DNA of 20,668 nt, from assembly GCA_963828405.1 (NCBI GenBank), contig CAWHEG010000017.1, positions 1 through 20,668 on the forward strand. Direction: 5' to 3'. This DNA comes from JANMJD01 sp963828405 (GTDB taxonomy: Bacteria > Actinomycetota > Acidimicrobiia > Acidimicrobiales > Ilumatobacteraceae). A program made the position numbers and the translations under genes. The notes beneath the pieces are model-generated. The model ran no database searches, was not told the DNA's origin, and saw only the letters and a program-made list of their open reading frames with translations. The stretch's first letter is position 1; the number at the start of each line of letters is the position of its first letter. Shown here piece after piece: positions 7,595 to 13,944 of the stretch.

Positions 7595-7874
7595 CTACGC
7601 CGTTGATGGACTGCCCGTAGCGCTGGCGTGCTGCTTCACCGGAGGTGCCGACCACGGCCCCGATCGATGCCCAGGAGTGTCCGTAGTGCCTGGCCCGCAC
7701 GACCGCATCGCCGAGTGTGCGTTCTGCATCCGCGCGGGCGAGGAACGCTTCTCGGACGAGACGGAGCTCGGTGGCGTCGTGAACGTCGTCGCCGGGCTCG
7801 TGAGCTTCGAATCGGGCGGCGAGTCCATCGGCGTGGTCGAGGATTTCCTGTGCGGTGCGGGGCATGGTGGTCAC
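7595..7874 (-). pseudogene. Antitoxin-like HTH protein, probable one-base shift near the 3' end
   Basis: The reading MPRTAQEILDHADGLAARFE, then DATELRLVREAFLARADAER and YGHSWASIGAVVGTSGEAAR-QRYG is a compact actinobacterial antitoxin-like family of about 90 aa with a C-terminal helix-turn-helix. Starts are GTG 7874, which overlaps the upstream stop as GTGA, or ATG 7865 with AGG 8 bases before it. After QRYG the frame stays open for another 160 codons antisense to the DUF3237 gene, which is implausible. Dropping one base from the CCC at 7614-7616 gives a natural end (SPSTA, stop at 7595-7597) and normal length. Partner of the upstream fragment; DNA binding and antitoxin roles are inferred. Confidence 0.55.
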
Positions 7875-8032
7875 CTCAGGTACTTGGGTCGGGCGGGCAT
7901 GGCGTGGACGATGATCGGGCCGTCGATGGTGTCGACGACGCCGATCTCGAGCAGGTTGGCAGCGGGGTCGGCGCCGACGGACATCGTGAATCCGTCAACA
8001 GAATGGAGCCACCACACCGCGAACTCGGCCAC
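7871..8032 (-). pseudogene. C-terminal part of a toxin-like protein, partner of the antitoxin gene
   Basis: The frame from GTG 8032 reads VAEFAVWWLHSVDGFTMSVG, then PAANLLEIGVVDTIDGPIIV and HAMPARPKYLR. The ending (LLE-GVV..., IVHAMPARPKYL) is the conserved end of small proteins that precede this antitoxin family. The expected N-terminal helices are not recognisable, though the frame stays open further upstream with low-complexity Arg/Ser-rich sequence. TGA 7871-7873 overlaps the antitoxin GTG by 4 bases. It is probably truncated by the nearby element boundary. A toxin function is inferred from context only. Confidence 0.45.
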
Positions 8033-8106
8033 GGTCGAGTCGGCAGCGGAAGTCGATCGACTCCGCCAACGGCGTTCACCGACGTGCAGCAGCGTCGAGG
8101 CTGGGT

Positions 8107-8206
8107 GGTTACTCCCGCGGTTACTCCCACGGAGCCGACGGGATACTCATCTACCAGGTGCGACGCGACACCAACTCGCCGATGTGCGAATCCCTCCCGT
8201 TCCGCC
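8107..8206 (+). other. Candidate attachment-site end: paired GGTTACTCCC repeats plus tRNA 3'-end-like core
   Basis: GGTTACTCCC occurs twice (8107-8116 and 8119-8128) at a 12-base period, resembling arm-type integrase binding repeats. About 60 bases further, 8188-8206 reads GAATCCCTCCCGTTCCGCC. This looks like the 3' end of a tRNA (second half of the T-arm, acceptor strand and G-CC end of a tRNA-Ser type), but no tRNA body precedes it: the T-stem partner is absent. Left of it the DNA is lower in GC and rich in broken accessory genes; right of it GC rises. This is the arrangement expected at the distal end of an element integrated into a tRNA gene. No integrase is visible here. Confidence 0.35.
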
Positions 8207-8269
8207 GTAGAGGGTTGAGACATCCAGCGACGCCGCCAATTCTGCTGAGCGCTACCGGGCGGGACGCGG

Positions 8270-8843
8270 CTACTGCGCCCGTTCGCCGCGCGATGCCAGG
8301 CGGACGGTCTGCTCAATGCCGCGCCGAGCGGGTCGCCGGCCGCTTGGCCTGCGCGATCCACCAGAGGATCTGCTTGCGCGCGGACGGAGTGAAGCCGTTC
8401 CAATGCTCCCGTGCAGCCTGATCGTGATCGAGTGCGGCGACCAGGTCGTCGGGGACGATCAGCGCTTCGACGCCGTCGAGCATCGTCCACGAACCGTCGG
8501 CTCGAGCGGTGTCCACCACCGCTCGGCCGGCCGGCAGCATCGCCCCCTCGGCTTCCAGCCGCGCCACGTGTTCCTTGTTGGTGCGGGCCCACCCGCTGCC
8601 CCGACGGCGGCGGGCGAAGTAGAGCATGGTGCGCTCGTCATCGAGCTTCTTCGCCGTGCTGTCGACCCAGCCGACGCGCAAGGCCTCCACGATCTGGTCC
8701 TCGTATGACGGAGCCGGCCGACCGGTCGTCCTTCGCCACGTCACCAACCACACCGACGTCTCCGAGAGGTGGTGTTCGGCGAGCCACTCCCGCCATTGCT
8801 CGATCGTTTCGATGTGAACGCGGGGTGCGTCGGTCTGGTTCAC
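8270..8843 (-). pseudogene. YdeI/OmpD-associated (OmdA-like) protein, one-base shift near the C-terminus
   Basis: The reading IETIEQWREWLAEHH, then SVWLVTWRRTTG, SYEDQIVEALRVGWVDSTAK-K, YFARRRRGSGWARTNKEHV and VPDDLVAALD-DQAAREHW is the full OmdA/YdeI pattern. The frame stops at 8313 after AKRPATRSARH. A shift of one base at 8318 continues as IEQTVRLASRGERAQ to TAG at 8270-8272, the conserved R-I--TV-LA---RA tail of the family, so the single extra base is likely a mutation or an assembly error. The rest is intact and the truncated protein (176 aa) may still fold. Start GTG 8843. The family role is unclear; some members are linked to stress or peptide resistance. Confidence 0.7.
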
Positions 8844-8913
8844 GACGACAGCATGCCTCCGCGGCAACGGCAGTGCGTGGCCCGCGTTGGCCCTGCCGGC
8901 GTCGCCGTGGGTG

Positions 8914-9606
8914 TCATCGCAGCCTCGGATCGTCCCACCAGGCCAGCACACGCATCGCCCGCAGCGTCGACCAGCGGCTCGCCCCACGCTCCTCCAGCGC
9001 GAACCAGTACCGACCCGCGTAGGGCCGGTGCATCGGCCACGTACCGTCGGTTCGTCTCGCCCCACGGACCTCCTCGATGGCCTCTCCGAGGCGCTCGTCG
9101 CGGTCGGCCCCGGCGGCACGGAAGTGCTCCAGACCGCGCATGACGTCGAAGTGCCACTGCGGCGGGAACGGGAACCGGCCGAACGCCCGATCGACCATCT
9201 CCCCGTTCCGATGCGACCGGTAGAGGTGGTGCTCCAGGAAGAACTGCCGACCCGCCACCATCACCGTCGGTTCCCGGATCGATTTGGCGAGGGTGAGCCC
9301 GTCGCCGTACCAGTGCGCACCGTCCCACAGCTGCCGACACCCGGCGAGAGCCCGAGCGTCGCCGCGCCCCAGACCGAGACGTTCCAGCAGCAGCAGGGTG
9401 TAGGTGGTCGAGGTCCACTTCGGGCTGTACAGGGCGCCGGCCCAGCGCCCGTCCGGATCCTGCGCGGTGAGGAGCTGCGCGCCCCACCCCTCGGTGGCCA
9501 CACGGGCACGCTCGACCGCCACACGTTCCTCCGGCATGCCGAGCAGATCCCTCATCACCTGCCATCGCACCGACGGATCACCGGCCAACAGCCAGTCGAT
9601 GATCAC
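8914..9606 (-). CDS. Terpenoid-cyclase-fold (squalene-cyclase-like) hypothetical protein
   Basis: About 230 aa of alpha/alpha-toroid type. Recognisable blocks are IDWLLAGDPSVRWQVMRDLL, GWGAQLLTAQDPDGRWAGAL, YSPKWTSTTYTLLLLERLGL and RRTDGTWPMHRPYAGRYWF. The QDPDGRW and TDGTW segments resemble the QW repeats of prenyltransferase/squalene cyclase folds. The catalytic DxDD motif is absent, so cyclase chemistry is unlikely; such proteins are common actinobacterial hypotheticals. GTG 9606 is chosen because GGAGAGG lies upstream and homologues begin close to VIIDWL; an ATG at 9663 would overlap the preceding SHOCT gene by 29 bases and adds an Arg/Ser-rich stretch. It lies in a minus-strand run after the SHOCT gene. 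Confidence 0.7.
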   Translation of the reverse strand: MIIDWLLAGDPSVRWQVMRDLLGMPEERVAVERARVATEGWGAQLLTAQDPDGRWAGALYSPKWTSTTYTLLLLERLGLGRGDARALAGCRQLWDGAHWYGDGLTLAKSIREPTVMVAGRQFFLEHHLYRSHRNGEMVDRAFGRFPFPPQWHFDVMRGLEHFRAAGADRDERLGEAIEEVRGARRTDGTWPMHRPYAGRYWFALEERGASRWSTLRAMRVLAWWDDPRLR

Positions 9607-9634
9607 CGACTCGTCGGCGACCTCTCCGTCGGAT

Positions 9635-9913
9635 CTACGACTTCGGCTGGTGGGTGAGTGCATCGAGACGCTGGCGATAGTCGTCGGGGTCGATCTCGCC
9701 GCGGGCGAGACGGTCGGCGAGCACCTCCTGCGGTGTCTGTCTCGGTGGCGCCGCGGCGGTCGGTGCGGGTGCGTGCGGGTGCAGGTGGCGGTTGCCCTGG
9801 CGAACGAGGGTGAGGGCCACCCAGACGAGTCCGCCCCACAGGACGATCATCATGATGGCCATCAGCCACCAGGCGCCGTCGCCCCAGCCGTGGTTCCAGT
9901 CTCTGTGGTGCAC
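9635..9913 (-). CDS. Single-TM SHOCT-domain protein, 92 aa
   Basis: A short His/Trp-rich N-terminus (VHHRDWNHGWGDGAWW) is followed by one membrane segment (LMAIMMIVLWGGLVWVALTL), a Pro/Ala/His linker, and a C-terminal SHOCT domain (TPQEVLADRLARGEIDPDDY-RQRLDAL). SHOCT domains are short oligomerisation or attachment modules at the ends of membrane proteins. GTG 9913 is preceded by AGGAG with good spacing. The His-rich front could bind metal, which is speculation. It is followed by the cyclase-fold gene on the same strand, and an 89-base gap separates it from the SDR gene upstream. Confidence 0.8.
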   Translation of the reverse strand: MHHRDWNHGWGDGAWWLMAIMMIVLWGGLVWVALTLVRQGNRHLHPHAPAPTAAAPPRQTPQEVLADRLARGEIDPDDYRQRLDALTHQPKS

Positions 9914-10002
9914 GGTCCGCTCCTGTCCCTCGTCGTGATCGGTACCGCGGACCGTACCCGTTCTTGGCGACGCGCCGAGCCGCGGTGAGAAGGCCGACTG
10001 CC

Positions 10003-10761
10003 TCAGCCGGCGGCGGCCTCGATGAACGGCGGCGGATCGCCGCCGCCGCCGGCGTCGACCGCCGCGCCGGTGACGTAGGCGGCGAGGGGCGAGGCGAGGT
10101 AGAGGCAGATGTCGCCGATGTCGGCGGGTGTGGCGAGCCGCCCGAGGGGGATGGTCGCCGCGACACGGGCCACGGCCTCGTCGTCGCCGTAGAACTGACG
10201 GGCCGCCTCGGTGAGCACCTGGCCGGCGATCACCGCGTTCGCCCGGACCTTCGGCGCCCACTCGTGGGCGATCGTCCTGGTGAAGTTGACCAACCCCGCC
10301 TTGGCCGCACCGTAGGCCGCGGCCTGGGGCGAGTGGCGCAGGGCGCAGACGCTGGCGATGTTGACGATCGACCCGCCCTCCGGTTGGGTCTGCATGTGGT
10401 GGTAGGCCCGCTGCGAGCAGTACATCGCCGAGAGCAGGTTGAGGGCGACGATCCGCTCGGTGAACCGCGCCGACGCCGTGGCCGTATCGGCCGGAGGCGC
10501 CCCTCCGGCGTTGTTGACGAGCACGTCGAGCCGCCCGTGGCGGTCGACGACAGCGTCGATCGTGGCCGCCGCGGCGGCGCCGTCGCGCAGGTCGGCGGCG
10601 AGGAAGACCCAGCCCGGGGGGAGGTCGTCGACGGCGGAGCGGGCGCACACGGCGATCGTCGCCCCGGCGTCGGCGAAGCGCTCGGCGATGCCTCGCCCCA
10701 CCCCCTTTGTGCCGCCGGTGACCAGCACGATCCGGTCGGAGTAGTCGATCTCGATCGCCAT
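10003..10761 (-). CDS. Short-chain dehydrogenase/reductase (SDR, classical)
   Basis: 252-aa NAD(P)H-dependent oxidoreductase with the classical SDR set: cofactor motif TGGTKGVG at residues 15-22, NNAG at 83-86, Asn108, catalytic Ser137, Tyr150 and Lys154 (YGAAK). The C-terminal PLGRLATPADIGDICLYLAS and YVTGAAVDAGGG are typical of FabG-like SDRs. R41 after the second strand (CARS) suggests NADP(H) preference, an inference. It is divergent from the CoA-transferase gene with only 41 bases between starts, hinting at joint control and a shared acyl-CoA or alcohol pathway. The ATG follows a -10 TATCGT by 8 bases with no Shine-Dalgarno. The substrate is unknown. Confidence 0.88.
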   Translation of the reverse strand: MAIEIDYSDRIVLVTGGTKGVGRGIAERFADAGATIAVCARSAVDDLPPGWVFLAADLRDGAAAAATIDAVVDRHGRLDVLVNNAGGAPPADTATASARFTERIVALNLLSAMYCSQRAYHHMQTQPEGGSIVNIASVCALRHSPQAAAYGAAKAGLVNFTRTIAHEWAPKVRANAVIAGQVLTEAARQFYGDDEAVARVAATIPLGRLATPADIGDICLYLASPLAAYVTGAAVDAGGGGDPPPFIEAAAG

Positions 10762-10769
10762 CGTTCCCG

Positions 10770-10795
10770 ACGATAGCGATCGCCGGCGGTACGGT
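10770..10795. promoter_or_regulatory. Back-to-back -10 elements of the divergent SDR and CoA-transferase genes
   Basis: On the minus strand TATCGT (10775 down to 10770) precedes the SDR ATG by 8 bases. On the plus strand TACGGT (10790-10795) precedes the CoA-transferase GTG by 7 bases. Both starts lack Shine-Dalgarno sequences. The two hexamers are 14 bases apart, so each promoter's upstream half overlaps the other. Confidence 0.5.
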
Positions 10796-10802
10796 CGGGT
10801 CC

Positions 10803-11975
10803 GTGACCGCCGCTCAGCCGACCCCGTCCCCCGGACCGCTCGCCGGGCTGCTCGTCGCCGACTTCTCCCGCGTGCTCGCCGGGCCGTACGCGGCGATGAC
10901 GCTCGGCGACCTGGGTGCCGACATCGTCAAGGTCGAACGCCCGGGGGTGGGCGACGACACCCGCGCCTGGAGCCCGCCCGAGCGCGACGGGACGAGCACC
11001 TACTACCTGGGCCTCAACCGCAACAAGCGTTCGATCACCCTCGACCTCACCGACCCCGCCGAACAGGTGCTCGCCCGTCGGCTGGCCGCCCGGGCCGACG
11101 TGTTCGTCGAGAACTTCAAGCCCGGCACCCTCGAGCGCTACGGCCTCGGGTACGGCGATCTCCACCCGGCCAACCCGGGCCTGGTCTACTGCTCGATCAC
11201 CGGGTTCGGCGAGACGCCGGAGGCTGTCGACCTGCCCGGCTACGACCTGCTCGTCCAGGCGGCCAGCGGGCTGATGAGCATCACCGGCGAGCCCGACGGC
11301 CCCCCGCTGAAGGTCGGGGTGGCGCTCGTCGATCACATCTGTGCCCTGCAGGCGACGATCGGCGTGCTCGCCGCCCTCCACCACCGCGCCCGTACCGGCG
11401 AGGGCCAGCGGGTTTCGGTGTCGTTGCTCGGGGCGGCGCTGGCCGCGCTGCTCAACCAGGCGTCCGGCTTCCTCGGGGCGGGGGTCGTGCCCGGTCGGCT
11501 GGGCAACCGCCACCCGTCGATCGCCCCCTACCAGACCTTCCCGACCGCCGACGGCCACCTGGTGATCGCCTGCGGGAACGATCGCCAGTTCGCCGCCGTG
11601 TGCCGCGTGCTCGACCTCGAGGGGGTCGCCGACGACGAACGGTTCGCCACCAACGCCGGGCGGATCCGCCACGTCGACGAGCTCGACGGTCTGCTCTCGG
11701 GCCGGCTGGTCACCGCGGTCCGGGACCACTGGGTCGACGCCCTCACGGCCGCGGGGGTGCCGGCCGGGCCGATCAACGACGTGTCCCAGGCGTTCGCCTT
11801 CGCCGGGCGGATCGGGATGGATGCCGTCGTCGAGACGCCGGGCCGGTCGGGCCGGTCGGTGGCGACCGTGGCCAGCCCGATCGGGCTGTCGGCGACACCG
11901 GCGACGGTGCGGCTCGCTCCCCCCGGCCTCGGCGAGCACGACGCCGAGTTGCGGGCGTGGTTGACCGGCGACTGA
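10803..11975 (+). CDS. CaiB/BaiF-type (class III) CoA-transferase
   Basis: 390-aa family III CoA-transferase, which moves CoA from an acyl-CoA donor such as succinyl-CoA to a carboxylic acid. Seen: DFSRVLAGPYAAMTLGDLGA, DIVKVERPG-GDDTR, NRNKRSITLDL, VFVENFKPGTLERYGLGY, and GYDLLVQAASGLMSITG, whose Asp148 corresponds to the family's catalytic aspartate. C-terminal blocks include PSIAPYQTFPTADG, ACGNDRQF and AGVPAGPINDV. Length is normal. GTG 10803 is 7 bases after TACGGT. Divergence from the SDR gene suggests linked roles in acid activation and redox steps of one degradation or interconversion pathway; the acid is not predictable. Confidence 0.9.
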   Translation: MTAAQPTPSPGPLAGLLVADFSRVLAGPYAAMTLGDLGADIVKVERPGVGDDTRAWSPPERDGTSTYYLGLNRNKRSITLDLTDPAEQVLARRLAARADVFVENFKPGTLERYGLGYGDLHPANPGLVYCSITGFGETPEAVDLPGYDLLVQAASGLMSITGEPDGPPLKVGVALVDHICALQATIGVLAALHHRARTGEGQRVSVSLLGAALAALLNQASGFLGAGVVPGRLGNRHPSIAPYQTFPTADGHLVIACGNDRQFAAVCRVLDLEGVADDERFATNAGRIRHVDELDGLLSGRLVTAVRDHWVDALTAAGVPAGPINDVSQAFAFAGRIGMDAVVETPGRSGRSVATVASPIGLSATPATVRLAPPGLGEHDAELRAWLTGD

Positions 11976-11986
11976 TTCGGCCGCGT

Positions 11987-12006
11987 CCGGCGCCGTTCCG
12001 CGCCGG
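11987..12006. terminator. Short hairpin between convergent genes
   Basis: CCGGCGC and GCGCCGG pair over a 6-base loop, 12 bases after the CoA-transferase stop and 49 bases before the 3' end of the opposing ABC gene. No T-tract is present. It could serve both genes as a bidirectional terminator, which is weakly supported. A GC-rich repeat (GGGCCGGC twice) follows around 12022-12040. Confidence 0.3.
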
Positions 12007-12054
12007 CGTGGTTGCCAACCCGGGCCGGCGGGCCGGCGGGGCCGAGTACTCGGA

Positions 12055-13944
12055 CTACTCGATCTCCGTCGCCGCGCCGGCGAACTGGGCGTTGTACAGC
12101 GCCCGGTAGGCGCCGCCCCGGGCGAGCAGTTCGTCGTGGCTGCCCTGCTCGACGATCCGCCCGGCGGCCATCACGACGATCGTGTCGGCGTCGCGGATCG
12201 TCGACAGCCGGTGGGCGATGACGAAGCTGGTCCGATCCGACCGCAGCGCGTTCATCGCCCGCTGGATCAACACCTCGGTGCGGGTGTCGACCGAGCTGGT
12301 CGCCTCGTCGAGGATCAGGATCGCCGGGTCGGCGAGGAACGCCCGGGCGATCGTCAGCAGCTGCTTCTCGCCGGCGCTCACGCTGGCGCCCTCGTCGTCG
12401 AGCACCGTGTCGTAGCCGTGGGGGAGCGAGTGCACGAAGCGGTCGACGTAGGTCGCCCGGGCCGCGGCGAGGATCTGCTCGTCGGTGGCATCGAGGTTGC
12501 CGTAGGCGATGTTCTCGCGGATCGTGCCGCCGAACAGCCAGGCATCCTGCAGCACCATGCCGATGGCGGCGCGCAGCTCGCGCCGGGGCATCGTCGTGAT
12601 GTCGCGGCCGTCGAGCGTGATCCGCCCGCCGTCGAGCTCGTAGAAGCGCATGATCAGGTTGACGAGCGTGGTCTTGCCGGCGCCGGTCGCCCCGACGATC
12701 GCCACGGTGCGACCCGGTTCGGCGACGAGCGACAGGTCCTCGATCAGCGGGACGGCGGGGTCGTACGAGAAGGTCACGTGCTCGAACTCCACCCGTCCGC
12801 GGGAGTCGACGGCGGGGGCCCCGGCCTGCTCCGGTGACTGTTCCGGTGCGTCGAGGAACTCGAACACCCGCTCCGCCGAGGCGATCCCGGACTGCAGGAC
12901 GTTGATCATCGAGGCGAACTGGCTGAGCGGGGCGCTGAAGTTGCGCGAGTACTGGATGAACGCCTGCACGTCACCGACGCTGAGGCGGCCCGACGACACC
13001 CGCAGCCCGCCGATCACGGCGATCGCCACGAAGTTCAGGTTCCCGAGGAAGACCATCGCCGGTTGGATCGTGCCGGAGAGGAACTGTGCTGCGAACCCGG
13101 CCTGGAAGAGCTCCTCGTTGGTGACCCGGAAGCGTTCCTCGGCGATCTGCTGGTGCCCGAACACCTTGACGACGTCGTGCCCCGAGAACGTCTCCTCGAT
13201 CTGGGCGTTGAGCGCCCCGGTGTGCTTCCACTGGGCCATGAAGCGTTCCCTCGACCGCCTGACGATCTGCTTGACCATCAGCAGCGAGAGCGGGATCGTC
13301 ACCACGGCGATCAAGGCCAGCAGCCGGGAGATGCTGATCATCATCGCCAGCACGCCGACGACGCTGAGGATCGAGGTGAGCATCTGGCTGAGGGTCTGCT
13401 GCAGGCTCTGGGCCACGTTGTCGATGTCGTTGGTCACCCGGCTGAGCAGGTCGCCACGCGGCTGGCGATCGACCCAGCCGAGCGGCAGGCGGTGGAGCTT
13501 GTCCTCCACGTCGGAGCGCAGGCGGTGCATCGTGCGCTGCACGATCCCGGCGAGCAGGTACGACTGCAGGTACGACAGCGCGGAGGCTGCGGCGTAGATC
13601 ACCGCCACGACGACCAGCAGGCGGTGGAGGCCGGTGAAGTCGATCGCCGTCCCGGCGCGCAGGCTGCGGAAGATCACGTCGGTCGCCCGGCCGAGGACCT
13701 TCGGCCCGACCACCGTCAGTCCGACGCTGGTGACGGCGAGGGCCACGACGGCGACGACCCGCCGCCGATCGGGGCCGAGGCGGCGGATCAGGCGCCGGAC
13801 GGCGGTGCCGAAGTCCTTGGAGCGTTCGGCGGGCATGCCGGCCGATGCCCATCGGCCGACCGGCCCGGAGCCACGCAGTTCGGCCGCGGCCGACCTGCCG
13901 ACCTCCGCCGCGTCGGTGCCGGGACGTGTGGGCCGAGTGCTCAT
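12055..13944 (-). CDS. ABC exporter half-transporter, catalytically consensus NBD (TM288-like)
   Basis: 629-aa fused TMD-NBD exporter subunit. A 50-residue cytoplasmic N-terminus precedes six TM helices (roughly 62-320), with the coupling-region hallmark LPLGWVDRQPRGDLLSRVTN. The NBD has Walker A GATGAGKT (418-425), signature VSAGEKQ (522-528, where LSGGQ is standard), Walker B ILILDEATS with catalytic Glu547, and H-loop His578 in IAHRLST. A good Walker A/B with a deviant signature is what the TM288 side of heterodimeric exporters shows. ATG 13944 overlaps the TGA of the partner gene (ATGA). The open frame continues upstream to 15201, but only as antisense-like shadow of the partner. Probable substrates are drugs or lipids; unproven. 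Confidence 0.9.
   Translation of the reverse strand: MSTRPTRPGTDAAEVGRSAAAELRGSGPVGRWASAGMPAERSKDFGTAVRRLIRRLGPDRRRVVAVVALAVTSVGLTVVGPKVLGRATDVIFRSLRAGTAIDFTGLHRLLVVVAVIYAAASALSYLQSYLLAGIVQRTMHRLRSDVEDKLHRLPLGWVDRQPRGDLLSRVTNDIDNVAQSLQQTLSQMLTSILSVVGVLAMMISISRLLALIAVVTIPLSLLMVKQIVRRSRERFMAQWKHTGALNAQIEETFSGHDVVKVFGHQQIAEERFRVTNEELFQAGFAAQFLSGTIQPAMVFLGNLNFVAIAVIGGLRVSSGRLSVGDVQAFIQYSRNFSAPLSQFASMINVLQSGIASAERVFEFLDAPEQSPEQAGAPAVDSRGRVEFEHVTFSYDPAVPLIEDLSLVAEPGRTVAIVGATGAGKTTLVNLIMRFYELDGGRITLDGRDITTMPRRELRAAIGMVLQDAWLFGGTIRENIAYGNLDATDEQILAAARATYVDRFVHSLPHGYDTVLDDEGASVSAGEKQLLTIARAFLADPAILILDEATSSVDTRTEVLIQRAMNALRSDRTSFVIAHRLSTIRDADTIVVMAAGRIVEQGSHDELLARGGAYRALYNAQFAGAATEIE

Noticed and set aside
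8160..8206. A complete tRNA gene
   Set aside because: Only the 3' end resembles a tRNA. The T-stem 5' half, anticodon arm, D arm and acceptor 5' strand are missing.
10230..11939. A 569-codon minus-strand frame across the CoA-transferase
   Set aside because: It is antisense to a clear CoA-transferase and runs into the SDR in a wrong frame.
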